Below, in pieces: positions 43,740 to 53,283 of a stretch of DNA of 64,000 bases. Location: assembly GCF_003347605.1 (NCBI RefSeq), contig NZ_QDFZ01000005.1, positions 186,001 through 250,000 on the forward strand. The letters run 5' to 3'. The position numbers and the translations under genes are program-made. The notes under the pieces were generated by a model. It was not told where the DNA came from, ran no database searches, and saw nothing but the letters and a program-made list of their open reading frames with translations. Position 1 is the stretch's first letter. Every line of letters starts with the position of its first letter. The stretch is from Chryseobacterium sp. KLBC 52. GTDB lineage: Bacteria; Bacteroidota; Bacteroidia; Flavobacteriales; Weeksellaceae.

Positions 43740-44156
43740 ATGATGTCGAAACGTTGCAAATATGCGCTTAAAGCAATGGTCAGATTAGCAAGGAATTATA
43801 ACCAGGGCTTTCTGCCAACTTCCGTTATTGCACAGGACGAAAATATTCCCAAGAAATTTCTGGAACAGATTCTTCTCGAACTTAAAAGAGCCAAACTCGT
43901 TAACAGCAAACAGGGGAAAGTAGGAGGGTATTATCTTTTAAAATCACCTGATGAGGTCTCATTAGCAGATATTTACCGTATTTTCGATGGTCCTATTGCG
44001 CTTACCCCATGTGTTTCTTTAAATTTTTACGAAGCGTGTGACGATTGTGTAGACGAAGCAGTCTGCTATCTGAGAAAAGAATTAATGATCGTTCGTGAAA
44101 AGACCAGAACTAGCATGATGGAAGCTACTCTGACTAAGTTTATTACTAAAGATTAA
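43740..44156 (+). CDS. Rrf2-family transcriptional regulator
   Basis: A 138-residue regulator with an N-terminal winged helix (MMSKRCKYALKAMVRLA ... LEQILLELKRAKLVNSKQGKVGGYYL). Cysteines C91, C100, C103 and C109 lie in the region where IscR/NsrR bind their iron-sulfur cluster, with slightly different spacing. The start may be ATG 43740 or the adjacent ATG 43743. The gene stands first before the cys cluster on the same strand, and in other bacteria Rrf2 proteins (CymR, IscR) control cysteine or Fe-S metabolism. It is the likely regulator of the cluster through the site at 44172-44203. Confidence 0.88.
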   Translation: MMSKRCKYALKAMVRLARNYNQGFLPTSVIAQDENIPKKFLEQILLELKRAKLVNSKQGKVGGYYLLKSPDEVSLADIYRIFDGPIALTPCVSLNFYEACDDCVDEAVCYLRKELMIVREKTRTSMMEATLTKFITKD

Positions 44157-44171
44157 AATTTTTTTTATTTA

Positions 44172-44216
44172 AATTCTACTATTTTGATAGGAGTTATAGA
44201 ATTTTATATATATTTG
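44172..44216 (+). promoter_or_regulatory. cys operon promoter with overlapping operator candidate
   Basis: TATATTTG (44209-44216) is an exact -7 box and TTTG (44183-44186) a -33 element 22 bases before it. Over the -33 lie nested inverted repeats: AATTCTA (44172-44178) with TAGAATT (44197-44203), and CTAT-TTTG-ATAG (44179-44190). Transcription would start about 20 bases before the cysH ATG. The neighbouring Rrf2 protein is the obvious candidate binder. Confidence 0.6.
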
Positions 44217-44239
44217 CAAGACTTAAATCTCAATTCAAA

Positions 44240-44953
44240 ATGAATAACAGTCTGGAAAATGAATTCGAAAAACTTGTGAAAGAGGCTAATGAAGCATCTT
44301 TTCAAACCAATGCACTGCAAATACTGACTGAAAGATTCCCGGGTAAAGTGATCTTTTCAACCAGTTTCAGTTACGAGGATCAGGTCATCACTCATCTGAT
44401 AAAGGATTTAAATATTGAAATATTCACCCTGGATACGGGAAGACTTTTTGAACAGACTTATGAAACCTGGACTTCCACCAAGGCTTTCTTTAAAAAGAAC
44501 ATCAAAGCCTATTATCCGGATACGGAAGAGCTAAGAGAGTTTGTCACAGAAAACGGTCCTGATTCATTCTATCAATCCGTAGAAAAAAGGAAAGCATGCT
44601 GTACGATTCGAAAAGTTCATCCTTTAAGAAAAGCACTGGAAGGCTATGAAGTATGGATTACAGGTCTGAGATCCGAACATTCTCCCAACAGACAGAATAT
44701 GCCTCAGCTGGAATGGGATCCGGATAACAGGATCATCAAATTTCATCCCATCCTTCACTGGACCACAGAACAGGTGACAACCTATGTAAAGGATCATCAC
44801 TTACCATACAATCACCTTCATAAAAAAGGATTTGTAAGCATAGGGTGTGAGCCCTGTACAAGAGCGATCAAGGAAGGAGAAGATTTCAGAGCAGGCCGTT
44901 GGTGGTGGGAAGATGCCAACAAAAAAGAATGCGGTCTGCATATTCATCAATAA
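44240..44953 (+). CDS. cysH: Adenylyl-sulfate/phosphoadenylyl-sulfate reductase (Fe-S type)
   Basis: A 237-residue reductase making sulfite from activated sulfate. The paired motifs KACCTIRK (C120, C121) and GCEPCTRA (C203, C206) are the four ligands of the [4Fe-4S] cluster found in APS-using enzymes. The catalytic cysteine is C231 in the C-terminal ECGLHIHQ. An Fe-S-type protein with no APS kinase (cysC) in the cluster, and a CysN without a fused kinase domain, argue that the substrate is APS. First gene of the cys operon, 12 bases before cysD. Confidence 0.93.
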   Translation: MNNSLENEFEKLVKEANEASFQTNALQILTERFPGKVIFSTSFSYEDQVITHLIKDLNIEIFTLDTGRLFEQTYETWTSTKAFFKKNIKAYYPDTEELREFVTENGPDSFYQSVEKRKACCTIRKVHPLRKALEGYEVWITGLRSEHSPNRQNMPQLEWDPDNRIIKFHPILHWTTEQVTTYVKDHHLPYNHLHKKGFVSIGCEPCTRAIKEGEDFRAGRWWWEDANKKECGLHIHQ

Positions 44954-44965
44954 AAAAAGAAAAAA

Positions 44966-45874
44966 ATGTCAATACATCAGTTAAACTATTTAGATCAGCT
45001 GGAAGCAGAATCTATTTACATACTAAGAGAAGTAGCAGGTCAGTTTGAGCGTCCGGCTTTATTATTCAGCGGCGGAAAAGACAGTATTGTACTGGCTCAT
45101 CTGGCGAGAAAAGCTTTCTTTCATGGAAAAATCCCATTTAAGTTTGTCCATGTAGACACCGGACACAACTTTCAGGAGGTATTGGATTTCCGTGATCAGC
45201 TGGTAGAACAGCTAGACGTGAATCTGGTAGTCAGAAAAGTGGAAGATACGATAAAAAGTAAAAAACTGACTGAGGCTAAAGGTAAATTCCCGAGCAGAAA
45301 CTGGCTGCAAACCTACACGCTACTTGATACCATTGAAGAATTTGAATTTGATGCCTGCATAGGAGGAGCCAGAAGAGATGAAGAAAAAGCAAGAGCAAAA
45401 GAAAGAATCTTCTCCGTTCGTGATGAATTCGGGCAATGGGATCCTAAACTTCAGCGTCCGGAGCTTTGGAATATTTTCAACGGAAAGATTCACAAAGGAG
45501 AAAATGTAAGAGTTTTCCCAATCAGTAACTGGACAGAGCTTGACATCTGGAATTATATCCGAAGAGAAAAAATTGCACTTCCTTCCATCTATTTTTCGCA
45601 TGAAAGAGAAGTGATCGACTTCAACGGACAATGGCTTGCCAACTCTTCCCATGTTGTCTTAGAACCTGAAGATATCATCACTACCAGGAAAATCCGTTAC
45701 CGTACCGTAGGAGATATGACCTGCACTGCAGCTGTAGAATCTAATGCTGTAACAATAGATGCTGTCATAGAAGAAATTGTAGCCACCAGAATTTCAGAAC
45801 GTGGCGAAACCAGAATTGATGACAGGGTAACAGAAGCCGCTATGGAGGACAGAAAAAAAGGAGGCTATTTTTAG
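44966..45874 (+). CDS. cysD: Sulfate adenylyltransferase subunit 2
   Basis: A 302-residue PP-loop ATP pyrophosphatase that forms adenylyl sulfate (APS) from sulfate and ATP, driven by the GTPase subunit CysN. The PP-motif SGGKDS is at residues 35-40. Other family marks are HVDTGHNFQEV, GGARRDEEKARAKER and the C-terminal RKKGGYF. Length equals that of E. coli CysD. It follows cysH closely and precedes cysN, separated by a 106-base hairpin-rich spacer. Confidence 0.95.
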   Translation: MSIHQLNYLDQLEAESIYILREVAGQFERPALLFSGGKDSIVLAHLARKAFFHGKIPFKFVHVDTGHNFQEVLDFRDQLVEQLDVNLVVRKVEDTIKSKKLTEAKGKFPSRNWLQTYTLLDTIEEFEFDACIGGARRDEEKARAKERIFSVRDEFGQWDPKLQRPELWNIFNGKIHKGENVRVFPISNWTELDIWNYIRREKIALPSIYFSHEREVIDFNGQWLANSSHVVLEPEDIITTRKIRYRTVGDMTCTAAVESNAVTIDAVIEEIVATRISERGETRIDDRVTEAAMEDRKKGGYF

Positions 45875-45887
45875 ATAAGCAATCAGC

Positions 45888-45966
45888 GATGAGTAATAAG
45901 TAATAGGATAAACACCTTTACTTCTTAACGACAGAACATTACTCATTACCAATTACTCATTATTTA
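45888..45966. repeat. Inverted repeat of GAGTAAT words between cysD and cysN
   Basis: GATGAGTAATAAGTAATA (45888-45905) opposes CATTACTCATTACCAATTACTCATTATT (45937-45964). Reading the latter in reverse gives ATGAGTAAT twice. The element resembles the arms around the IVP-like gene at 19572 but encloses only about 30 bases. It could be a transcript-stability hairpin or an empty version of such a cassette. Confidence 0.6.
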
Positions 45967-45980
45967 TAATTAAAATTCGG

Positions 45981-47219
45981 ATGGATATATTAAGATTTAT
46001 AACAGCAGGAAGCGTAGATGACGGTAAAAGTACCCTTATCGGAAGACTGCTTTACGATAGCAAAAGTATTTTACAGGACCAGTTGGAAGTCCTTGAAAAA
46101 CACTCAAAAAACAAAAATGAAGACGGAGTAGACCTTGCCCTTTTAACGGATGGTCTGCGTGCAGAAAGAGAGCAGGGAATCACCATTGATGTTGCTTACC
46201 GCTATTTTTCAACTGCAAAAAGGAAATTTATCATCGCAGATGCTCCCGGGCATGTACAATATACGCGTAATATGATCACCGGAGCTTCTAACTCTGATCT
46301 GATGGTTATCCTGATTGATGCCCGAAAAGGAGTGATTGAGCAGACCAGAAGGCATTCCATCATCGCCTCTTTATTACAGTTGAAAAAGGTTGCTGTAGCC
46401 ATCAATAAAATGGATATGGTAGATTATTCCGAAGAAGTTTTTGAAAATATAAAATCAGAATATGCAAAAATTGCAGAAAATCTGGGTTTAAATGACGTCA
46501 GCTATTTCCCCATTTCAGCATTAAAAGGAGATAATATCGTTTCAACATCTTCGAGAACAGAATGGTATGAAGGAAATTCCCTTCTGGAATACCTTGAAGA
46601 AGTAACGATTAATGAAGAAAAAAATAATGGAAGCCGTTTTCAGGTTCAGTACGTGATTCGTCCTCAGACTGAAGAGCTTCATGACTACAGAGGATATGCC
46701 GGACAAATATTAAGCGGAAAGTTCACCAAAGGAGACAAAATCCACATACTTCCTGCAGATCTGACTACAGAAATAACAAAAATTGAGATCAATGGCATTG
46801 AAAAAGAAGAAGCCTTTGAAGGTCAGCCAGCCGTTATCCATCTTGCTCATGATGTAGATATCAGCAGAGGAGATATTTTTGTTACGGAAGAACATGTTCC
46901 CACCGTTGAAAAAGATCTTGAAATTCTTTTATGCTGGCTGGATCAGAAACCTTTGCAACCAGGGAATAAATACCTTCTGCAGCAGAACAGCAGACTTGTA
47001 AAAGCTGTGGTAAAAGAGATCGACTATAAGATCAATGTCAATACCCTTATCCGGGAGCAGGCAGATGGTGAAATTAAACTGAATGAAATTGTGAAAGTTA
47101 CCCTACGAACGGCACAACCTTTGGTCTATGACAGCTTTACCCATAACAAAACAACGGGCTCTGCCATTTTGGTAGATGAAACGTCCAATTCAACGGTAGC
47201 AGCCTGTATAATCCAATAG
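45981..47219 (+). CDS. cysN: Sulfate adenylyltransferase subunit 1 (GTPase)
   Basis: A 412-residue elongation-factor-like GTPase that drives APS formation by CysD. The P-loop GSVDDGKS is at residues 10-17, DAPGHVQYTRNM is the switch 2/G3 region and NKMD is G4. Beta-barrel domains 2 and 3 follow. The protein ends after domain 3 with no APS-kinase (CysC) fusion, consistent with an APS-type reductase next door. Somewhat shorter than E. coli CysN, as is usual in this phylum. Confidence 0.95.
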   Translation: MDILRFITAGSVDDGKSTLIGRLLYDSKSILQDQLEVLEKHSKNKNEDGVDLALLTDGLRAEREQGITIDVAYRYFSTAKRKFIIADAPGHVQYTRNMITGASNSDLMVILIDARKGVIEQTRRHSIIASLLQLKKVAVAINKMDMVDYSEEVFENIKSEYAKIAENLGLNDVSYFPISALKGDNIVSTSSRTEWYEGNSLLEYLEEVTINEEKNNGSRFQVQYVIRPQTEELHDYRGYAGQILSGKFTKGDKIHILPADLTTEITKIEINGIEKEEAFEGQPAVIHLAHDVDISRGDIFVTEEHVPTVEKDLEILLCWLDQKPLQPGNKYLLQQNSRLVKAVVKEIDYKINVNTLIREQADGEIKLNEIVKVTLRTAQPLVYDSFTHNKTTGSAILVDETSNSTVAACIIQ

Positions 47220-47224
47220 AAAAA

Positions 47225-48055
47225 ATGGCAATTTCCGATCAATTAATAGAAAGAATTCATCAGACCAAGCAAAACAGCATTCATGGATTCTTTGATAAAA
47301 TAAAGACCAAAAAGTGGGTGAAGGATTTGTATGAAACACTATTCCTTCCTCAGAATGACAATACTGAAGATCAGCTGAAAAGAAATTTTGAAGCACTGCA
47401 GGAAACACTTTCAGTCCTTATTCATACGGTAACAGGCGATAAAACCCTTACTGAAAAACAGGTGAGTCAGTTTTTTGAAGCGTTACCGGAATTATATAAC
47501 CAGTTGGTGCTGGATGCAAAATCCATTTTGGAATTTGATCCTGCTGCCGATTCTCTGGAAGAAGTATATCTGGCGTATCCGGGCTTTTTTGCCACGTATG
47601 TCTACCGTATTTCGCACCAGCTCTGGAGTCAGGACGTGAAGATTTTACCCCGTGTCATTTCAGAATATGCCCACAGTAAAACGGGAATTGATATTCATCC
47701 GGGAGCCACCATTGGAAAGTCTTTTTTCATTGATCACGGAACAGGAATTGTGATCGGAGAAACAACCATTATCGGGAATAATGTCAAAATTTATCAGGGA
47801 GTAACCCTTGGTGCATTGAATGTTTCCAAAGAAAAAGCCCATCAGAAAAGGCATCCCAATATAGATGATGATGTGATTATCTACTCGGGAGCAACCATTC
47901 TGGGAGGTGAAACGACAATTGGCAGAGAAAGTATTATCGGAGGAAATGTCTGGGTTACACAGGATGTTCCTGCCAATTCTCTGGTCTACCACAAAAGCGA
48001 AATAAAAATAAAGGATAACAGTTCATTACCGGAATCATTAACCTTTGTGATTTAA
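47225..48055 (+). CDS. cysE: Serine O-acetyltransferase
   Basis: A 276-residue enzyme making O-acetylserine, the carbon acceptor for sulfide. The helical N-terminal domain is followed by left-handed beta-helix hexapeptide repeats ([31 protein letters not shown]), with the catalytic His in DHGTG and the acetyl-CoA loop [16 protein letters not shown]. This is the EpsC-type SAT of Bacteroidota. It lies five bases after cysN and 29 before cysK, whose product uses its metabolite. The C-terminal tail ends in isoleucine (SLTFVI), as needed for docking in the CysK active site. Confidence 0.93.
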   Translation: MAISDQLIERIHQTKQNSIHGFFDKIKTKKWVKDLYETLFLPQNDNTEDQLKRNFEALQETLSVLIHTVTGDKTLTEKQVSQFFEALPELYNQLVLDAKSILEFDPAADSLEEVYLAYPGFFATYVYRISHQLWSQDVKILPRVISEYAHSKTGIDIHPGATIGKSFFIDHGTGIVIGETTIIGNNVKIYQGVTLGALNVSKEKAHQKRHPNIDDDVIIYSGATILGGETTIGRESIIGGNVWVTQDVPANSLVYHKSEIKIKDNSSLPESLTFVI

Positions 48056-48084
48056 GAAAAAACAAAAATAAAAAGTACATTGAT

Positions 48085-48996
48085 ATGAAATTTCAGAATG
48101 CATTAGAAACGATTGGAAATACACCCGTCGTGAAAATTAATAAACTCTTCAGTTCAGATCACGAAATCTGGATCAAACTTGAAAAAAGCAACCCTGGAGG
48201 AAGCATTAAAGACAGAATTGGCCTGGCCATGATTGAAGATGCAGAAGCCAAAGGATTATTAAATAAAGACAGCGTTATTATAGAGCCTACCAGCGGAAAT
48301 ACGGGAATAGGACTCGCTTTGGTAGCTGCCGTAAAAGGATACAAACTCATTCTTGTCATGCCGGAAAGCATGAGTATAGAACGTCGTAAAATTATGGAAG
48401 CCTACGGAGCAGAATTCGTGCTTACTCCAAGAGAAAAAGGAATGAAAGGGGCTATTGAAAAAGCTAATGAACTGGCTGAACAAACACCCAATTCATGGAT
48501 TCCAAGGCAGTTTGACAATCCTGCCAATGTACAAGTACATATAGAAACCACTGCTCAGGAAATTCTAAAAGACTTCCCGGACGGACTGGACTATATCATC
48601 ACAGGAGTAGGAACCGGAGGTCACATCACCGGAATCGCAAAAACAGTAAAAGAAAAATATCCTAACGTAAAAGTCATTGCTGTAGAACCGGAATTATCTC
48701 CTGTATTAAGCGGAGGGAGCCCGGCACCACACCCGTTACAGGGATTAGGAGCAGGCTTTGTACCTTCTATCCTGGATATTACTCTTTTAGATGGCGTGAT
48801 TACAGTAGGCAAAGAAGAAGCTTATGAATATGCCCTTAACGCTGCTAAAAAAGAAGGCCTTTTTGTAGGAGTTTCTACAGGAGCCGCTTTAGCAGCCATC
48901 GCCAAACATTTACCGGAAATACAACCTAACGCTAAAATCCTTACCATCAATTACGATACAGGAGAAAGGTATCTCTCTGTAGAAGGACTCTTCTAA
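48085..48996 (+). CDS. cysK: Cysteine synthase A (O-acetylserine sulfhydrylase)
   Basis: A 303-residue PLP enzyme joining sulfide to O-acetylserine to make cysteine. The PLP lysine is K42 in [11 protein letters not shown], the substrate loop is [10 protein letters not shown], and the phosphate-binding loop [10 protein letters not shown]. The C-terminal [11 protein letters not shown] is typical of CysK. Length is standard. In operon order after cysE, so the two can form the cysteine synthase complex. Confidence 0.94.
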   Translation: MKFQNALETIGNTPVVKINKLFSSDHEIWIKLEKSNPGGSIKDRIGLAMIEDAEAKGLLNKDSVIIEPTSGNTGIGLALVAAVKGYKLILVMPESMSIERRKIMEAYGAEFVLTPREKGMKGAIEKANELAEQTPNSWIPRQFDNPANVQVHIETTAQEILKDFPDGLDYIITGVGTGGHITGIAKTVKEKYPNVKVIAVEPELSPVLSGGSPAPHPLQGLGAGFVPSILDITLLDGVITVGKEEAYEYALNAAKKEGLFVGVSTGAALAAIAKHLPEIQPNAKILTINYDTGERYLSVEGLF

Positions 48997-49019
48997 ATCC
49001 TTAATTAACACCTACTTCA

Positions 49020-49865
49020 ATGAAAACAAATATAAAATCACCAAAGGTCTTCCTTATCGGTGCAGGGCCCGGCAACCCTGAACTGATCACTGTAAAAGCA
49101 GTAAAAGCTATCGCAGAAGCAGACGTTGTTTTATGCGACCGTCTTGTAAGTCCGGAAATTCTGGAAACCTACGTTAATGAAAACACAGAAATCATCTATG
49201 TAGGCAAAGAATGCAGCAAAAATGCTTCCACTCCTCAGTCTCATATCAATACTTTGATGGTGGAATATGCCCTTCAGAATAAAACGATTGTAAGATTGAA
49301 AGGAGGAGACGTTTCTATTTTCTCAAATATTCTGGATGAATTGCAGGCTTTAAAACAACATCATATTCCCTATGAAATCATTCCGGGAATTACAGCTGTT
49401 TTAGGAGCTGCAGCGTTTGCAGGTATGCCCTTAACAGCAAGAGGATATTCTACATCTGTTCGTTTTCTGACCTATTATAAATCGGAAATCGTAAGTGAAG
49501 AATACTGGAAAGAACTGGCTTTGACCAATGATACTCTTGTTTTCTACATGTCTAAAGGAAACCTTACTCCTCTTGTGGAAAAACTGAAAGCACTTCAGAT
49601 TTCAGGTGATAAAAAAATTGCAGTCATTGAACAGGCTACGACTCCTTTCCAAAAAGTGTACACATCATCATTTGATGATTTTAATGAAAAATTCGGAGAC
49701 AAAAACTTTGCTTCACCTTCATTGGTGGTAGTGGGCAAAATTGTAAATCTCCATGAAGAATTTTCATGGCTTGAAAATGCTGAGCAGGAAGGTCTTTATT
49801 TTAAATCAGTAGAAAACGGAAGTCTCATTCCAACCACTCAAAATTTCTTTGAATATGCTGTCTGA
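49020..49865 (+). CDS. cobA: Uroporphyrinogen-III C-methyltransferase (SUMT)
   Basis: A 281-residue SAM-dependent tetrapyrrole methylase making precorrin-2, on the way to siroheme. Signature parts: IGAGPGNPELIT, VLCDRLVSPEI, GKECSKNASTPQSHIN, RLKGGDVSIF, and IIPGITAVLGAAAFAGMPLTARG. Siroheme is needed by the sulfite reductase encoded next. The later steps (oxidation and iron insertion) are probably done by the CysG-like domain at 56524. Its end overlaps the start of cysJ by 11 bases. Confidence 0.92.
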   Translation: MKTNIKSPKVFLIGAGPGNPELITVKAVKAIAEADVVLCDRLVSPEILETYVNENTEIIYVGKECSKNASTPQSHINTLMVEYALQNKTIVRLKGGDVSIFSNILDELQALKQHHIPYEIIPGITAVLGAAAFAGMPLTARGYSTSVRFLTYYKSEIVSEEYWKELALTNDTLVFYMSKGNLTPLVEKLKALQISGDKKIAVIEQATTPFQKVYTSSFDDFNEKFGDKNFASPSLVVVGKIVNLHEEFSWLENAEQEGLYFKSVENGSLIPTTQNFFEYAV

Positions 49866-51567
49866 AACTAAATTAAATGTATTAAAACAAATCTCCGGAG
49901 AACTCTCCAGAGACGAAGCTATATGGGCAAGCGGATATCTTGCAGGTATTGCCGGAGGATCATCACTTACAGCCGTACTGCCACCACAGGAAACGAATAC
50001 TATTGTTCAGAATGCTGTAAAAAAAATAACCCTGGCTTACGGTACGGAAACCGGAAACAGTAAAAAACTCGCTACAGCCCTTGCAGGTATCGTGAAGAAA
50101 AAAGGACTTCAGGTAAAACTGGCTGACCTTTCCCAATACAAGCCCAAAGATCTGGCGAAAGAAGAATTCTTTTTTGTAGTCATCAGCACTCAGGGAGAAG
50201 GTGAGCCGCCAGCGTTAGCCAAAAAATTCTACAATTATATTTATGAAAATGAAATTAATCTTAGCGGACTAAAATATGGGGTATTGGCGTTGGGAGACAG
50301 CAGTTATCCTTTATTCTGCCAAACCGGTGAAGATGTAGATTCACGTTTTGAAATATTGGGTGCTCAGCGTATTATTCCATTAAAAAAATGTGATATTGAT
50401 TACGAGCAGGAAGCTTCTCATTGGATAGAACATGTATTTGAAACCGTCAATAAAAATGCAGGTCAGAGTACAAAAAATGTTTCAGTTCCAAAAGCATCTA
50501 CCGGAAGAAAGAAATATCAAGGAAAAGTTTCAACCATCATCAACCTGAATGATATTACGTCTGAAAAAGAAACCTATCATATTGAAATTGAAACCGAAGA
50601 TTCCCTTGTGTATCAGCCTGGTTCGGCTTTGGGAGTGATTCCTTTCAATTCAAAACAAGTAGTTCATGAAATCATTACTTTAACAGGAATTGATCCTAAG
50701 AAACAGGTAGAAACAACAAAAATTACGGATTCTGTAGAAGAACTCCTGCACAAGCATCTTAACATCAGTTATCTGCTTAAATCTGTGGTTGCTCAATATG
50801 CTAAGATAACGGGACATTCCATCCCGGAAGTTAGATTAAGCCTTCTTGATCTGCTTAGGATTTACCCGGTAAAAAATGCTGATGAATTTGAAGAAATCAT
50901 TCAGATACTGACAGCGCAAGCTCCACGTTTGTATTCAATTTCTTCCTCTGTGGAAGCGCATGGTGATACTGAAATTCATATTACTGTAGCCAAATCAGAA
51001 TTCTTTATTGATCATCAGAAACACAACGGATTATGCAGTGGTTTCCTGAGTGAATTCAAAGAAGGAGAAGAGGTGGAATTTTATATTCAGGAGGCAGGAC
51101 ATTTCAAATTGCCGGAAGCAGATAAAGATATCATCATGATTGGTCCGGGAACGGGGATTGCGCCTTTCAGATCATTCCTTTGGGAACGTGATGCCACAGG
51201 AGCAGAAGGAAGAAACTGGCTGTTTTTCGGGGACAGAAACTTTGTATCCGATTTTCTTTATCAGGCAGAGCTTCAGGATTTTCTTAAAACAGGCAGCTTA
51301 ACGCATTTAGACCTTGCTTTTTCAAGAGACACCGCAGAGAAAGTGTATGTTCAGCACAGACTGGAACAAAATGCTCAGGAAGTTTTTTACTGGCTGGAAG
51401 GCGGAGCTTCTGTGTATGTATGCGGAGCGAAAGAACCCATGGCCTACGACGTAGAACAAACGCTTCTCAGTATCATCCAAAATGAAGGAAAACGCAGTAA
51501 AGAAGATGCTGTAGTTTACCTGGAAGAAATGGAATTGAGCGGCAGATATGCTAAAGATGTTTATTAA
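49855..51567 (+). CDS. cysJ: Sulfite reductase flavoprotein subunit
   Basis: A 570-residue diflavin reductase passing electrons from NADPH to the sulfite reductase hemoprotein. An FMN/flavodoxin domain (about 60-205: YGTETGNSKKL, QGEGEPPAL, LGDSSYPLF) is followed by the FAD domain (RLYSISSS) and the NADP domain (IGPGTGIAPFRSF, ending SGRYAKDVY). The ATG at 49855 is preferred to a TTG two codons earlier. It overlaps cobA and stands 35 bases before cysI. Family and role are clear. Confidence 0.94.
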   Translation: MLSETKLNVLKQISGELSRDEAIWASGYLAGIAGGSSLTAVLPPQETNTIVQNAVKKITLAYGTETGNSKKLATALAGIVKKKGLQVKLADLSQYKPKDLAKEEFFFVVISTQGEGEPPALAKKFYNYIYENEINLSGLKYGVLALGDSSYPLFCQTGEDVDSRFEILGAQRIIPLKKCDIDYEQEASHWIEHVFETVNKNAGQSTKNVSVPKASTGRKKYQGKVSTIINLNDITSEKETYHIEIETEDSLVYQPGSALGVIPFNSKQVVHEIITLTGIDPKKQVETTKITDSVEELLHKHLNISYLLKSVVAQYAKITGHSIPEVRLSLLDLLRIYPVKNADEFEEIIQILTAQAPRLYSISSSVEAHGDTEIHITVAKSEFFIDHQKHNGLCSGFLSEFKEGEEVEFYIQEAGHFKLPEADKDIIMIGPGTGIAPFRSFLWERDATGAEGRNWLFFGDRNFVSDFLYQAELQDFLKTGSLTHLDLAFSRDTAEKVYVQHRLEQNAQEVFYWLEGGASVYVCGAKEPMAYDVEQTLLSIIQNEGKRSKEDAVVYLEEMELSGRYAKDVY

Positions 51568-51602
51568 AAAAGAAGTACCCGTAAAAATTAAAGGAAACAA
51601 TT

Positions 51603-53279
51603 ATGAACAACAATAAAGAGAACCTTTCACCGGTAGAAAAAATTAAAACCGGCAGTAACGGACTCAGAGGAACTTTAAAGGAAAGCCTTGCAGATAACTT
51701 CACCGGAGCCATCAGAGAAGATGACCAGACTGTCATCAAATTCCACGGAATGTACCAACAGGACGACAGAGACAGAAGAGAAGAACGTGTCTCCAAAAAA
51801 CTGGAGTGGCTGTATTCTTATATGATCAGATTAAGACTTCCTGGTGGTTTTTTAACTCCTCAACAATGGGTAGGGTTGAATGAAACAGCAGAAGATCATT
51901 CCACAGGAACCATAAAAGTAACCACAAGGCAAACCATTCAACTTCATGGTATTTTAAAATCTCATTTAAGACCAACCATTCAGAGCTTTAATCTGCAGCA
52001 TCTGGATTCTATTGCAGCATGTGGGGACGTCAACAGAAATGTTACCTGTACTGCCAATCCTTCGGAATCACCTTTACAGCAGGAAGCCTACGAACTGGCA
52101 GGAAAAATCAGCGAAATGTGTCTTCCTAAAACTAAATCTTATTATGACATCTGGATTGATGACGAACTTCTGGTAGACCGTAAAGCAGAGGAAGATCCTC
52201 TATATCAGGACAGATATCTTCCGAGAAAACTGAAAATTGGAATTGCAGTTCCGCCTAATAATGATGTAGATGTATTCATCAATGATATTGCTTTAATCGC
52301 CATTATCGAAAATGATAAAATTGTAGGTTACAATATCGCTGCCGGAGGAGGATTAGGAGCAACACACGGAAATGAAGCCACTTACGCCCGTCTTGCATCC
52401 ATTCTTGGATTTGTAGATACGGAAGAAAAAGTATTGAAAGCGGTCTACGAAATCATCACAGTACAAAGAGACTTCGGAAACAGAAGCGACCGAAAATTAT
52501 CAAGATTAAAGTATACAATTGATAAATTGGGTATCGACCAGTATAGATCTGAAGTAGAAAAAAGAACAGGATTCAGTTTTGAACCTGCAAGAGAATTCAA
52601 ATTTGAACAACGAAAAGACCGCTATGGCTGGATTCAGAATCATGAAGGAAAATGGTTTTATACCGTATTTGTAGAGCACGGAAGAATTCTTAACACTGCA
52701 GAATATCCTTTAAAATCAGGATTACTAAAAATCGCACAAACTGGAAAAGCCAATTTCCGATTTACCTGTAACCAGAACCTTATTCTGGCAGATATTGACG
52801 AAAAAGATAAGCCTGAAATTGAAAACATTTTAAAAGAACACGGAATTTCGGATTATACGAATGGGGCAAGTGCCTTACGTAAAAATTCTGTTGCGTGTGT
52901 TGCCCTGAACACTTGTTCATTGGCTTTGGCAGAAGCACAGCGTTATTTGCCTTCCTTAGTCACAAAAATAGAACCTATTCTTGAAAAATATGGACTGCTG
53001 GAAGAAGATATTACCATCCGTATGACCGGCTGTCCAAACGGCTGCGGAAGATCTCCCAATGCTGAAATCGGATTTGTAGGTACAGCTTATGGGAAATATA
53101 ATCTTCACATCGGTGGAGACCGCTTAGGAATGCGACTGAATACAAAATTTAAAGAAAACATTGGTGAAGAAGAAATCCTGACCACGCTGGATGAACTTTT
53201 CGGAATTTATGTACAGAAAAGACTTGCAGAAGAAACATTTGGTGATTTTTCATACCGTTACTTACACACCCTAAATTAA
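51603..53279 (+). CDS. cysI: Assimilatory sulfite reductase hemoprotein subunit
   Basis: A 558-residue enzyme reducing sulfite to sulfide with six electrons. Two sulfite/nitrite reductase repeats are visible. The siroheme-[4Fe-4S] ligands are CVALNTC (C-x5-C) and GCPNGC (C-x3-C). The adjoining GRSPNAEIGFVG and LGMRLN belong to the siroheme pocket. Length is close to E. coli CysI. A tiny open frame ending in cysteines starts five bases after the stop codon. Confidence 0.95.
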   Translation: MNNNKENLSPVEKIKTGSNGLRGTLKESLADNFTGAIREDDQTVIKFHGMYQQDDRDRREERVSKKLEWLYSYMIRLRLPGGFLTPQQWVGLNETAEDHSTGTIKVTTRQTIQLHGILKSHLRPTIQSFNLQHLDSIAACGDVNRNVTCTANPSESPLQQEAYELAGKISEMCLPKTKSYYDIWIDDELLVDRKAEEDPLYQDRYLPRKLKIGIAVPPNNDVDVFINDIALIAIIENDKIVGYNIAAGGGLGATHGNEATYARLASILGFVDTEEKVLKAVYEIITVQRDFGNRSDRKLSRLKYTIDKLGIDQYRSEVEKRTGFSFEPAREFKFEQRKDRYGWIQNHEGKWFYTVFVEHGRILNTAEYPLKSGLLKIAQTGKANFRFTCNQNLILADIDEKDKPEIENILKEHGISDYTNGASALRKNSVACVALNTCSLALAEAQRYLPSLVTKIEPILEKYGLLEEDITIRMTGCPNGCGRSPNAEIGFVGTAYGKYNLHIGGDRLGMRLNTKFKENIGEEEILTTLDELFGIYVQKRLAEETFGDFSYRYLHTLN

Positions 53280-53283
53280 TTAT

